A stretch of DNA of 64,000 bases, taken from contig JAAFJN010000003.1 in NCBI GenBank assembly GCA_013298845.1, positions 276,229 through 340,228 on the forward strand, given 5' to 3'. Shown piece after piece: positions 1 through 8,478 of the stretch (its first letter is position 1; each line of letters starts with the position of its first letter). The position numbers were made by a program, and so were the translations under genes. The notes under the pieces are model-generated. The model was not told the origin of the DNA and searched no databases. It was given only the letters and a program-made list of their open reading frames with translations. Source of the DNA: Chitinophagales bacterium. GTDB lineage: Bacteria; Bacteroidota; Bacteroidia; Chitinophagales; Saprospiraceae.

Positions 1-1275
1 GGAATTTTCGCGGCAAAGTAAAGTATCGTTCCCCAAATCGCCCAGCGGCGTGGCAACCCGGACGGTAACCTGGGCGGTATCGCTGGGGCATTGCTCCGAT
101 CCGCTGCTCACAATGTACAAAAATTCCCGGTTGTTGTCCACCGCCGGGTCGAATGTACTGCCGTTGGCAAAAGCCGGTTCCCAATATCCGTACGTGCTGA
201 ATTGCCCACCGAGGTAGTTTTTTAGGTCGCTGGCCGCGTCGCCGGGGCAAAAATCTACGGAGCCATCTTCTCCGGCGGAAGCGGGTGGGAAATAGGGAAT
301 TCGGGCAACGGCCTGGCCCAATGGCCCGCAAACCGTGTACACCGTCACCTGTATCAACCGCACGCCCTGCGAACTTGGGAACGCCGTATCGCGGTGAATG
401 ATGGCCTGAAGTGCCTGCCGGAACAACGAAGGCGTGGATTGGCCATTTTGTAAAAACACCATTTTGCGGGTGCCATTGCCCGTGACGGTTGGCCCGGCGG
501 CCGATAGCGGAGCCGTTAAGGCCAAAAACTCTTGATTGCCGTCGGGGGGCGTGACTAATTGCACCACTACGGAATCAATCCCGGATTCGGAGAGGAGGAG
601 CAAGTCCGTGTCACAAATTTTGGAACCATCGGCGCAGGAGGAGTCCTGCACAAAGTTTTTGGAATTGGGTGGGGTAGTGCTGTCGTTTTCATCCAGGTCA
701 AAACCAAAGGCGGTTTGCCCCAAAATAACGTTGTCTAAGCCGCCGTAATCTTCGGCTTGTTGTAAATATTCGCCCCTGATTTGTAAGGAAGACAAATTTT
801 GCAAAACCCCCACAAATTGCGCTTTGGTAGGTATCGGGCCGGTGACGTTGTTCATGCGCCAGCCCGCGTCTTCTTTCATGGTAACGGAAAAATTGGTCCA
901 AACCGTGAGCGGATCGTATTGCAGGTTGTACACAATGGTAAGGCCGTCGCCCTGCAAAATAATATCGGCTTTGGTGTTATTGGTCACCTGCTCTGAGGTT
1001 TTAATGTCAAAACTCAACGTCATGCCGTAAGCACCGCAAGCATTGCCCAGTACAACATCGGGAGCGACCCAATGCCAGGTGCCGCCCGTCGAAATATCGA
1101 ACGCCGAAATCCATCCGCCGGGATTTCCCCCCGTGCTTTCCCAGACCGGATCGGAGCCGTCGGCGTTGGTGGTCCAGCCTTCGGAACTGGTGTCAAAGGT
1201 AAAATTTTGCCCTTGGGTCGGGTTATTTACCCCAATTAATACAACAAAAATGATAAAACGGATCAGGATTTTCAC
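1..1275 (-). CDS. Secreted laminin-B-like domain protein, 3' part outside the window
   Basis: The reading frame is open from a GTG at 1275 to the left edge (425 codons seen, C-terminus missing). An in-frame stop lies a short way upstream and no in-frame ATG lies between, so GTG is the likely start. Residues 1-20 form a short hydrophobic signal peptide ending near TQGQ. Residues about 25-185 resemble a laminin B (domain IV) module: the GGNPGGWIS stretch, a Trp-rich WHWVAP segment and an LSFDIKT strand are its usual landmarks. Later residues include a PFPPAS-like linker, and the visible end reads DLGNDTLLC, a motif common before Ig/PKD-like repeats in type IX secretion substrates of Bacteroidota. 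The protein is therefore probably a surface or secreted multi-domain protein; the sorting domain expected at the C-terminus is not visible here. Seen: frame, signal peptide and motifs. Inferred: T9SS export. Confidence 0.7.
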   Translation of the reverse strand, partial: MKILIRFIIFVVLIGVNNPTQGQNFTFDTSSEGWTTNADGSDPVWESTGGNPGGWISAFDISTGGTWHWVAPDVVLGNACGAYGMTLSFDIKTSEQVTNNTKADIILQGDGLTIVYNLQYDPLTVWTNFSVTMKEDAGWRMNNVTGPIPTKAQFVGVLQNLSSLQIRGEYLQQAEDYGGLDNVILGQTAFGFDLDENDSTTPPNSKNFVQDSSCADGSKICDTDLLLLSESGIDSVVVQLVTPPDGNQEFLALTAPLSAAGPTVTGNGTRKMVFLQNGQSTPSLFRQALQAIIHRDTAFPSSQGVRLIQVTVYTVCGPLGQAVARIPYFPPASAGEDGSVDFCPGDAASDLKNYLGGQFSTYGYWEPAFANGSTFDPAVDNNREFLYIVSSGSEQCPSDTAQVTVRVATPLGDLGNDTLLCRENS

Positions 1276-1450
1276 GTCGCTTCGAAATGTTTTTAGAAAA
1301 CAAAGGTAATTTATTGGCTATGCGGTTGTGCGATAATACGCATGGCTGTTCAATTATGGCAAAATAATGTCTTTTTACCACGGACCAATGTCTTTTTAAG
1401 GGCCTTTTTTTTCAAAAAGTTGCATTTCAAACCCTTTGCGTGGTTTTATC

Positions 1451-1936
1451 CTAACTTTTTCGATCCGGGTGCAGTCCTAATAAATGGGCTTCTATTTTGG
1501 ATAAATCTACTAATGTTTCGCTGGTGTTTTCCCAAACTGCCAGGGCGGGCATAACAACGCCATAGTTGTCGAAGGTGTAAAAAATAAGGAGGTAGTTTTT
1601 GTCGGCTTGTAACAACACTTCTGCAATGGCCAAACCTTCGGCGATGGAGGTACTGCCGGATTCGGTAGCGACAAAACTGTGGTGCCCGGCCAATAGGTGG
1701 AGACCGGCGGGGCTGCCATTGGGCGTAACCGATTCGGCGGTTTTTTGGTCGTTGATATAAATATCGCAGTTGCCAAAATCCGGTGCCATGTTGATGACTT
1801 GTAAACGCGTGTTCTGCGCTTGGGCCAATACACCCGACGCGCTCAATAAAAAGAACAAAAAGATACGTTTGGAAAGATTCTGCTTACGGATGGTGCGGAA
1901 AAAGCCCCGAAACAGGGGAAACGCTGATGTGTGCAT
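1451..1936 (-). CDS. Secreted DUF4397-like protein
   Basis: 161-residue protein of unknown function. It has an unusually long basic N-terminal stretch before a hydrophobic segment (about residues 23-40, ending AQAQ), so a signal peptide is likely, and the true start may be a non-ATG codon further in. The mature part opens LQVINMAPDFGNCDIYIND, which matches the start of DUF4397 domains (typically a V-x-x-A/S-P-D pattern then D-x-Y-x-N), a beta-rich domain found in secreted bacterial proteins, often near fasciclin or anchoring domains. Only one domain is present. It lies on the same strand as, and about 175 bp upstream of, the laminin-B-like gene, so they could be co-transcribed. The family match is from motif recognition only. 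Confidence 0.6.
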   Translation of the reverse strand: MHTSAFPLFRGFFRTIRKQNLSKRIFLFFLLSASGVLAQAQNTRLQVINMAPDFGNCDIYINDQKTAESVTPNGSPAGLHLLAGHHSFVATESGSTSIAEGLAIAEVLLQADKNYLLIFYTFDNYGVVMPALAVWENTSETLVDLSKIEAHLLGLHPDRKS

Positions 1937-2043
1937 GTGGATAAAACTTCTTTGCCGTTATGGTACTCTTGCAGACGCAGATACCCGGCTGGGTAACACG
2001 GGGTGTGTGCTTTTGGCTAATAAGAGACATTTTTTTGGGTGGG

Positions 2044-2125
2044 AATAGTGGTTCTTGCACAGTTGGGCACCCACGAGGGGGGGAAATAGTGGTTCCTGCA
2101 CAGTTGGGCACCCACAAGGGGTGCC
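2044..2125. repeat. Two tandem copies of a 41-bp repeat
   Basis: Two near-identical 41-bp units (2044-2084 and 2085-2125) each contain the core GCACAGTTGGGCACCCAC. The second unit ends in a short palindrome, GGGCACCC, a 4-5 nt loop, then GGGTGCCC. It sits in the noncoding gap between the DUF4397-like gene and the aminotransferase. The palindrome style resembles the repeat cluster after the tRNA near 50.15 kb, with different arm sequence. Confidence 0.8.
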
Positions 2126-2128
2126 CCA

Positions 2129-2165
2129 ACGCCTCACCTCTCCTAACGGAGGGAGGTGAGGCGTT
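2129..2165 (-). terminator. Hairpin overlapping the aminotransferase stop codon
   Basis: Perfect 13-bp inverted repeat (2129-2141 against 2153-2165, arm AACGCCTCACCTC) with an 11-nt loop. The right arm is the last coding codons of the aminotransferase and the stop codon lies in the loop. It could act as a transcription terminator or mRNA 3'-end stabiliser. There is no clear T-run, so termination is an inference. Confidence 0.45.
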
Positions 2166-3291
2166 GGGCGGCTTCGAGTAGCACGTCTTCGGTTTTGGCA
2201 AAACAAACGCGAATGACCCGGTCGTCGCGTTTGTCGGAGAAAAATGCCGAAACGGGGATGGTGGCCACGCCGTACTCGCGGGTAATCCGTTTGCAAAATT
2301 CGAGGTCCGGCTCATCGCTAATACCCGAATAGTCGTACAATTGGAAATACGTACCCGCGCAGGGCAGGGGCCGTAATCGCGCACTTTCCATGGCCTTTCG
2401 GAAAAAGTCGCGTTTGTTCTGGTAAAACGTTTGTAGCCCTTTGTATACCGTTTTTTCGGTCAAATAATCGGCAAAAGCCGCCTGCATCGGGTGGTTGCCG
2501 CTAAAAACGTTGAATTGGTGGATTTTCCGAAATTCCGTCGTGAGTACCGGCGGGGCCACTACGTACCCGGTTTTCCAACCGGTGTTGTGAAACGTTTTGC
2601 CAAAAGAATAAATGGCCAACGAGCGTTCGCGCAATTCGGGGTGTGCCAATACCGTGGCGTGTTCCTGACCATCAAAAATTAAATGTTCGTACACTTCATC
2701 GCTGAGGTGGATAATATCGGTGCCGCGCAGGATAATCGCCAGCGAATCCATGTCTTCGCGGGTGAGAATAGTGCCCGTTGGGTTGCAGGGCGTATTGGTG
2801 CAAATCATGCGGGTACGCGGCGTAATCATGCGGCCAATTTCGGCCCAGTCAATTTTATAATCGGGGGCCGAAAGGGTGTAAATGACCGCTTTCCCGCCCA
2901 CGGTTTCCACCGAAGGCCGGTACGAATCATAACAGGGTTCAATCAAAATCACCTCGTCGTCGGGGCGCACAAAAGCCGCAATGGCGCAAAAAATACCTTG
3001 GGTCGCACCCGCAGTAACCGTAATTTCGGTATCGGGTTGCACCGAAACCCCGGCGTAGGTATCGGCAATTTTTTCGGCAATACGTTCGCGCAGCGACAGC
3101 AGTCCGGGCATGGGTGCGTATTGGTTAGCCCCGCGTTCCATGTGTTCAAACACCAGGTGCCGGAGCATCGGATCGGGGTCAAAATTGGGGAAGCCCTGCG
3201 ACAGGTTCACCGCGCCGTATTCCTGGGCCAATCCCGACATGACGGTGAAAATGGTGGTGCCTACGTGGGGCAATTTTGATTCAATCTGCAT
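2143..3291 (-). CDS. PLP-dependent aminotransferase, methionine/kynurenine (YbdL/KAT) type
   Basis: 382-residue fold-type I aminotransferase (class I/II). Visible landmarks: NLSQGFPNF near residue 29, NQYAPMPG near 56 (substrate/PLP contact region), NTPCNPTG at 166-173, SDEVYEH at 197-203 with the PLP-pyridine Asp, and SFGKTFHNTGWK with the Schiff-base lysine at about 232. The SFGKTFHNTGWK signature is that of YbdL methionine aminotransferase and kynurenine-oxoglutarate transaminases, which use aromatic or sulfur amino acids with 2-oxo acids. It is the last gene of a minus-strand run (CdiI-like, GT39-like, this gene) with only 6 bp from the previous stop. A kynurenine 3-monooxygenase occurs far away at 57-58 kb, so a role in tryptophan/kynurenine metabolism is possible but not shown. 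The length is normal for the family. Confidence 0.85.
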   Translation of the reverse strand: MQIESKLPHVGTTIFTVMSGLAQEYGAVNLSQGFPNFDPDPMLRHLVFEHMERGANQYAPMPGLLSLRERIAEKIADTYAGVSVQPDTEITVTAGATQGIFCAIAAFVRPDDEVILIEPCYDSYRPSVETVGGKAVIYTLSAPDYKIDWAEIGRMITPRTRMICTNTPCNPTGTILTREDMDSLAIILRGTDIIHLSDEVYEHLIFDGQEHATVLAHPELRERSLAIYSFGKTFHNTGWKTGYVVAPPVLTTEFRKIHQFNVFSGNHPMQAAFADYLTEKTVYKGLQTFYQNKRDFFRKAMESARLRPLPCAGTYFQLYDYSGISDEPDLEFCKRITREYGVATIPVSAFFSDKRDDRVIRVCFAKTEDVLLEAAQRLTSLR

Positions 3292-3297
3292 TGTTTT

Positions 3298-4665
3298 TTA
3301 TCGCTTTTTGTACAATTCAATCCATACCGGCCAACCGCCAAAACGCTGCACCATGATCCAGTTGCGTTGTAAGAGGGCGTATTCCGGCTCGTCTATGTCA
3401 TTCAGTACATTAGAAGTCATTATCCAGGTATTTTGTTCAAAATCAACGGGTTGCATGATGCGTTGGTCGCCATTGAGCAAAATATATTCATTCGTATTGA
3501 GGTTGGGAAAACTGGTGCCCACCGTGGCCCAATCTACCCCGTTTTCGTCTAACCAGGTTTGTGCCTGCTGCCGCAAATGGTGGTAAGGCAAATGGGCCAA
3601 AGTACTGTCCCAGTCCATCGAAACCCCACGCGGATACGTCCAGCAATTACCGAGCAAAAGCATTCCTGCAAGCACAATCCGCTGGATGTTTTTTCGGGAA
3701 AAAGGGTATGCTTCTATCGCCGAAAAAGCCAAAATATTGAGCGCCGCAAAGATGGGTAAAAAATAGCGGTGCGCCGATAAATTCTGATAAATCAACGCCG
3801 AGGGGGTGAGAAAAACCACGAGGCAAACCAATAACTGCACCCAAATCCGGTGGCGACGGTACCAAAAGGGTAAACCGGTTTTCAGCGCCACAAAAAGAAG
3901 CAGCGCCCACACCCAAAAACGATTCATATCGAGCCAGCGCCAGCCCAAAATGGCCACGTTGCGCACGAATCCACGCGCATCCACGCGCGCAAACGCTCCC
4001 GCCCACGTGGAGCCTTCAAAATGCCCGGTCCAGCCCGTCGCCCGGTGGTGCCACACCAGAAAGGCCAGTCCGGCCAATACGCCGGGGACCAGCGGCAGGG
4101 CGGCTTTTATTTTGGTCGCCATATGCCCCGGAGTGCTCCACAGCGCCCAAACGCCCAGTGCGGCCGCGCACATCATGCCGCGCATGCTGCACGTGCACAG
4201 CAGCAGTCCACCCGCCATGAACAGGTGCCATTGGCGATTGTTCAGGCCATTAATGCCCAAAAACAAACCGGTGAGTACTAAAATATCGGGACTTACCAGC
4301 GATGCCTGGCCCAAAAACACAGGGTCAAGACCCACGATGGGCACTAGTAACCAACCCCATTTGGGGCTAATTGCGGCGCCAACGCGGGCGATTTGGTGCA
4401 GCAGAATGGCCAAAAATGGGAACATGGCCCAATGGCTGACGGCGAGGCTTTTGCCCAAAAAAGTCCAGCAAACGGCCAAATAATACCCCAGCAACGGCGG
4501 GTGTCCGCTGTCCATATCGGGTGGTAGGGCGGTCCATTGCAGGTGATTTTCGTAAAAAAAGTGCGCGTGTTTGGAAGCCAATTGGATAGTGTCCCAAAAA
4601 AACGGGATGTGTTGGGTCATTCCCATCCACAAGGCGGCGATGATGCCCGGATAAAGGCGTTGCAT
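3298..4665 (-). CDS. GT39-like polytopic membrane glycosyltransferase
   Basis: 455-residue, strongly hydrophobic protein with roughly ten predicted membrane spans. The first luminal/periplasmic loop carries DMDSGHPPLLGYYLA near residues 50-65, the acidic-then-HPP pattern typical of dolichyl-phosphate mannosyltransferase-like (PMT/ArnT/GT39) enzymes, which transfer a sugar from a lipid carrier on the outer face of the membrane. The C-terminal 100 residues are soluble and include a WATVGTSFPNLNTNEY segment. It is 3 bp from the preceding CdiI-like gene and 6 bp from the following aminotransferase gene, so it is almost certainly co-transcribed with them. The acceptor and donor cannot be inferred. 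Confidence 0.65.
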   Translation of the reverse strand: MQRLYPGIIAALWMGMTQHIPFFWDTIQLASKHAHFFYENHLQWTALPPDMDSGHPPLLGYYLAVCWTFLGKSLAVSHWAMFPFLAILLHQIARVGAAISPKWGWLLVPIVGLDPVFLGQASLVSPDILVLTGLFLGINGLNNRQWHLFMAGGLLLCTCSMRGMMCAAALGVWALWSTPGHMATKIKAALPLVPGVLAGLAFLVWHHRATGWTGHFEGSTWAGAFARVDARGFVRNVAILGWRWLDMNRFWVWALLLFVALKTGLPFWYRRHRIWVQLLVCLVVFLTPSALIYQNLSAHRYFLPIFAALNILAFSAIEAYPFSRKNIQRIVLAGMLLLGNCWTYPRGVSMDWDSTLAHLPYHHLRQQAQTWLDENGVDWATVGTSFPNLNTNEYILLNGDQRIMQPVDFEQNTWIMTSNVLNDIDEPEYALLQRNWIMVQRFGGWPVWIELYKKR

Positions 4666-4668
4666 TGT

Positions 4669-5115
4669 TTAAGCAGGCGTTACTTTGGCAAATTCATCAA
4701 AAGCCTCAAACCAACCACTTCGGATGCGTTCAAGGGTATCGGTTTCTTCTAATCGGTGGCGATTATTTTGAAAAATACTGCACATAAAGGCGTGGTTGGC
4801 CGGTTCTTTTTTCCAATAAGCAACGTCGCTTTTCAGTACGACGTACAGCAGGTCGCCCGGATAAAAATGCCCGCTGACGAGGATGTTTTCGTTGAGCGTT
4901 TGTAAGGCCAACGGAATGAGGTAAGCCAAACTAATGTTTTGGCCAATCATAATCCGGAGGTCTTCCGGCTCGAAGTATTTGAGTTGTTTTTTCCGAAGTT
5001 GTGAACAGGTGGTGATTAAATAACTGTTTTCTTCAGTTTCTTTCCAGTAGTCCTGTTCAAGAAATTCGAGGGTTTTAAAAAGTAGTTTTCCGGGGATACG
5101 GGTTGGTTGTGTCAT
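4669..5115 (-). CDS. CdiI-like contact-dependent inhibition immunity protein (orphan)
   Basis: 148-residue soluble protein. The middle reads EDLRIMIGQNISLAYLIPLALQTL followed by a segment ending FYPGDLLYVVL. This LR-x-I-x-Q-x-x-x-L-x-YLIPLAL ... YPGDLL pattern is the one I associate with CdiI immunity proteins of contact-dependent growth inhibition systems (CdiI_3-type). Such proteins neutralise a cognate CdiA-CT or Rhs/polymorphic toxin inside the cell. No toxin, CdiB or Rhs gene lies next to it here. Instead it begins a tight run with a membrane glycosyltransferase and an aminotransferase, so it is an orphan in this window. The family call is from memory of the motif and should be confirmed by profile search. 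Confidence 0.55.
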   Translation of the reverse strand: MTQPTRIPGKLLFKTLEFLEQDYWKETEENSYLITTCSQLRKKQLKYFEPEDLRIMIGQNISLAYLIPLALQTLNENILVSGHFYPGDLLYVVLKSDVAYWKKEPANHAFMCSIFQNNRHRLEETDTLERIRSGWFEAFDEFAKVTPA

Positions 5116-5241
5116 ATTATCTTAACGTCGCAAACAAAGTATTTGGGGGTATGGTGTTGATGAAAGGGCGAATTTACGAAAAAAACAAAAAAGGGCGCGG
5201 GGAAATTGTGGGGAGTGGTTGTGTGGGGGGGCAATTTTCTA

Positions 5242-5293
5242 AAAAAAGCCGTCAGCGAAATGCCCCAATTACGGGTTTTTCACTGACGGCTTT
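5242..5293 (-). terminator. Rho-independent terminator after the alpha-glucan phosphorylase gene
   Basis: Hairpin with arms about 5245-5260 and 5277-5293 (core AAAGCCGTCAG, one G:T position). Read on the minus strand it is followed by a run of seven Ts at 5247-5241. It lies about 30 bp downstream of the phosphorylase stop at 5322. Confidence 0.8.
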
Positions 5294-5321
5294 GTGTTAC
5301 TAACTCAAAAATAGTATTCCT

Positions 5322-7901
5322 TTATAACCAACGCACTAACCCGAAATCCTGGCGATGTACCAGCATGGGGTGCTTGGGGAACATCCGGAAACCGTACTCA
5401 AATACGCCGGATTCCGTGGGAACAATGTCGCAGGTGTAGGTAACGTCCGTGCCGGATTGTTTACCCGCCGTGAGTGCGTGTACGCTTAATAAATCGAGTT
5501 CCGTTTCCGATTTACGACGGAAAAAGACCAGTTCCACGCCAATATCTTCGCTGTGTAACTCCTGAATATTGAGTTGTACGCTGGCTTTAAAACGTTGGCC
5601 CAACGGAAGCGAATGGTTAAACGTATCGGGGGTTTGCAAATCGAGCAATTCGATGGCATCCCAAATGCGGCGAACGCGGTTTTTCCAGGCCACCAATTCC
5701 GTCGCGTGTTTCAGTTTCTCCCCTTTGATCCGCTGGCTGGATTCGTGCAGTTTGGAATAGAAATTATTGTGGTAATCGTCGAGCATACGGCCCATAACAA
5801 ACTGGGGCGCAATGTCGGCAATGGTATTTTTGATATGGCTCACCCAACGCTCCGAAATGCCATTTTGGTCGCGGTCGTAGTACGTTGGGATAATGTCATT
5901 TTCCAAAATATTGTAAATCGTTTCCGCGTCGAGTTCGTTCTGGAGTGCGGTATCTTTATAGGTATCGTGCTCCGGCAATGCCCAACCCGCACCGGGGCGG
6001 TAACCTTCGCACCACCAACCGTCGAGTACCGAAAAGTTCATTACTCCATTCATCACGGCTTTCATCCCCGATGTGCCGCTGGCTTCCTGCGGGCGCGTGG
6101 GGTTATTTAACCAAATATCTACGCCTTGCACCAGCAATTTGGCCATTTCCATACTGTAATTTTCGAGGAAAATCACTTTGCCTTTGAACAGCGGATTTTT
6201 GGTGGTATTGTAAATGAGGCGGATAAACTCCTGACCAAATTTATCGGCCGGGTGCGCTTTGCCCGCAAACAGGAAAATAATGGGGCGATCGGTGTTGTTC
6301 ACGATTTCGGCGAGGCGTTTTTCGTTGGAAAACAACAACGTAGCGCGTTTGTACGTGGCAAAACGGCGCGCAAAACCAATGACCAACGCGTCTTCGCGGA
6401 GTGAATTGGTAATTTCAAAAATAGCGCGTGGATTTTCGCCTCGGCGCATATAATCGGTGTTCAGGCTTTCGCGTACCCAGTGGAGCAAACGCGCTTTGAG
6501 TTTATTCCGAATGGCCATAATATCGGAGGCGGGTGCCTGGTGAATTTTGGCCCAATATTTTTTATCCACCTGATTGTCTTCAAAACCTTTGCCAAATTGC
6601 TTGCGGTAAAATTCCAACCACTCCTGGGCTACCCACGTGGGGAAGTGAACGCTGTTGGTCACGTGGCCAATGTTCGATTCCGAATAGTGATAATCGGGGT
6701 TGAGTTCCACAAACATCTTGCGGCTCACTTCGCCGTGCAGGCGGCTTACGCCGTTGACTTCCTGACAGGTCCGAATGGCCAAATGGCTCACCGAAAACGG
6801 TTCGGCGGGGTTGGTGGGGTTGACGCGACCAATGGCCACTAAGCGTTCCCACGAAATATCGAGCGCGTAAGTGTATTCGTAGAGGTAATCGCGCAGGAGG
6901 CTTTCGGAAAAACTATCGTGACCGGCGGGAACGGGCGTGTGCGTGGTAAACAATTGGGTAGAACGCACTACTTCCAGCGCCGATTCGAGGGAAAGCCCCT
7001 TTTCTTTAATGTAATTGCGCAAACGCTCCAAACCAAGGAACGCCGCGTGGCCTTCGTTGAGGTGGTACAAATCGGCATCAACGCCCATTGCTTTCAGGGC
7101 GCGGAGGCCACCAACGCCCAGCAGTAACTCTTGTTTGAGGCGGTGCTCGTTGTCGCCACCGTACAATTGGTGGGTGAGCGAGCGGTCTTCCCAGCGGTTG
7201 TCGTCAATGTCGGTATCGAGCAGAAACAGTGACATACGGCCTACTTTAAGTTCCCACACTTTGGCCCATACGGTGCGACCGGCCAGGTTAATGTGGATTT
7301 TGATCCATTCGTTATTGGCATCGCGTACGGGATTCAGCGGGAGTTGGGTAAACTTGGCCGCATCCATGATGTGCTGTTGTTCGCCTTGCAGGGTAATGCC
7401 TTGTTGGAAATAGCCGTAGCGGTACAGCAAACCGACTGCCACGAGGTTGTAGTTGCGGTCGCTGACTTCTTTCAGGTAGTCGCCCGCGAGTACACCCAAA
7501 CCACCCGAATACAGGCGAAGGCTTTGTTGCAGCCCGTATTCCATGCAAAAATACGCTACTTTGGGGCCTTTTGGCGCGGGTGCGCCGATATAATCGTTGA
7601 ACCGGGCGTACACTTCTTTCATGTTTTTCATAAAAGTTTTGTTCGCTACCAGTTCATTGGCATTCTCGATGGTGAGGTTATCGAGCAGGGCAATGGGGTT
7701 AAAATTGTGCTTTTCTAACAAGCCTTCCCCGATGGATTTGAACAATGCCGTAGCCTCGTGGTCCCACGACCACCAAAGGTTGTGCGCCAATTCCATGAGC
7801 GGCTTTAAACCCTCCGGCAGGTTTGGCTCAACAAATATTCGTTTTAATTTCAGTCTGTTATCAGTTAAATTTCCAACCATAGCCTCGTTAATTTTTGTCA
7901 T
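5322..7901 (-). CDS. glgP: Alpha-glucan phosphorylase
   Basis: Glycogen/maltodextrin phosphorylase (GT35): releases glucose-1-phosphate from alpha-1,4-glucans with PLP as cofactor, in the cytoplasm. I place the start at 7901 (MTKINEAM...), giving 859 residues. The frame extends 26 codons upstream, but that part looks noncoding. The N-terminal third has the LAHNLWWSWD segment and the VAYFCMEYGL and YSGGLGVLAGDYLK motifs of the short bacterial/archaeal phosphorylase subfamily (TIGR02094 type). The C-terminal half has GFARRFATYKRATLL and EASGTSGMKAVMNG, the latter carrying the PLP lysine. It stands alone between its own -7 box and terminator. The GH57/DUF3536 gene at 45.7-48.1 kb may act in the same alpha-glucan metabolism. 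Confidence 0.93.
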   Translation of the reverse strand: MTKINEAMVGNLTDNRLKLKRIFVEPNLPEGLKPLMELAHNLWWSWDHEATALFKSIGEGLLEKHNFNPIALLDNLTIENANELVANKTFMKNMKEVYARFNDYIGAPAPKGPKVAYFCMEYGLQQSLRLYSGGLGVLAGDYLKEVSDRNYNLVAVGLLYRYGYFQQGITLQGEQQHIMDAAKFTQLPLNPVRDANNEWIKIHINLAGRTVWAKVWELKVGRMSLFLLDTDIDDNRWEDRSLTHQLYGGDNEHRLKQELLLGVGGLRALKAMGVDADLYHLNEGHAAFLGLERLRNYIKEKGLSLESALEVVRSTQLFTTHTPVPAGHDSFSESLLRDYLYEYTYALDISWERLVAIGRVNPTNPAEPFSVSHLAIRTCQEVNGVSRLHGEVSRKMFVELNPDYHYSESNIGHVTNSVHFPTWVAQEWLEFYRKQFGKGFEDNQVDKKYWAKIHQAPASDIMAIRNKLKARLLHWVRESLNTDYMRRGENPRAIFEITNSLREDALVIGFARRFATYKRATLLFSNEKRLAEIVNNTDRPIIFLFAGKAHPADKFGQEFIRLIYNTTKNPLFKGKVIFLENYSMEMAKLLVQGVDIWLNNPTRPQEASGTSGMKAVMNGVMNFSVLDGWWCEGYRPGAGWALPEHDTYKDTALQNELDAETIYNILENDIIPTYYDRDQNGISERWVSHIKNTIADIAPQFVMGRMLDDYHNNFYSKLHESSQRIKGEKLKHATELVAWKNRVRRIWDAIELLDLQTPDTFNHSLPLGQRFKASVQLNIQELHSEDIGVELVFFRRKSETELDLLSVHALTAGKQSGTDVTYTCDIVPTESGVFEYGFRMFPKHPMLVHRQDFGLVRWL

Positions 7902-7965
7902 TAAGAATAGTATAATTAGTGATTGAGTTGCCGTTTTACGGGAGAATAATCTGGTGAGAGCGGCC

Positions 7966-7973
7966 CAAAGGTA
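7966..7973 (-). promoter_or_regulatory. -7 box (TACCTTTG) upstream of glgP
   Basis: Perfect match to the Bacteroidota -7 consensus TAnnTTTG on the minus strand, about 65 bp before the chosen start at 7901. No clear TTTG -33 element lies at the usual 19-21 bp, so expression may be weak or need an activator. The implied 5' leader of about 60 nt supports the shorter start. Confidence 0.5.
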
Positions 7974-8124
7974 CGGCAAAAAAGTGGAACGCAGTGCAGG
8001 TGGTGTAATATCGGTGCAAAATCGCGGGCTGATTTAACCTACCGCAGGGGATAACAGCAATGGGGATTTTATCGTATTTTTGTACGTCTTACGGTAATGC
8101 TGAATCATCTGAAGATACATAGCG

Positions 8125-8478
8125 ATGAAAAAATTTAAAACGATAGACGACGTGGTCAACCACTTTCAACTCTATCATCAAAAAGAAAATTTCCTGACCA
8201 ATTTTAACGCCATTGAAATGCCCGATTATATTTTAGCCAAACAATCTGTTCGGGGAAAAATCATTTTTGGCAAACCTTTGTTGGCGGTAGTAGAAGCAAA
8301 AAAAGACGATTTTGAAGGTGGTTGGGCGCAGTGTTTGCTGGAGATATTACAGCCGAATCGCTCTTTGCAACGAAATATGCGCCGCAAAATGGCTCAAGTT
8401 ATACGTTGGATTGGAGAAAAAGGGAGATGTATCCACAATATCCGTGGGCGCGTACACGTACCGTACCGAAGTAGTTAA
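8125..8478 (+). pseudogene. Truncated PD-(D/E)XK nuclease-like gene
   Basis: 117-codon frame whose first ~75 residues look genuine: DVVNHFQLYHQKENF, MPDYILAKQS and then LLAVVEAKKDDFEGGWAQCLLEI (about residues 51-73), with the E-A-K core of a PD-(D/E)XK nuclease-like fold known from 200-plus-residue hypothetical proteins of Bacteroidota and cyanobacteria. After ILQ (about nucleotide 8350) the residues become basic and unlike the family, and the frame runs antisense through the 3' end of the outer-membrane barrel gene that stops at 8347. The gene therefore appears cut off by a deletion or insertion, with the remaining codons accidental. Probably nonfunctional. Confidence 0.5.

Noticed and set aside
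2683..3279. 198-codon open frame antisense to the aminotransferase
   Set aside because: Shadow frame; the minus-strand protein has all catalytic motifs.
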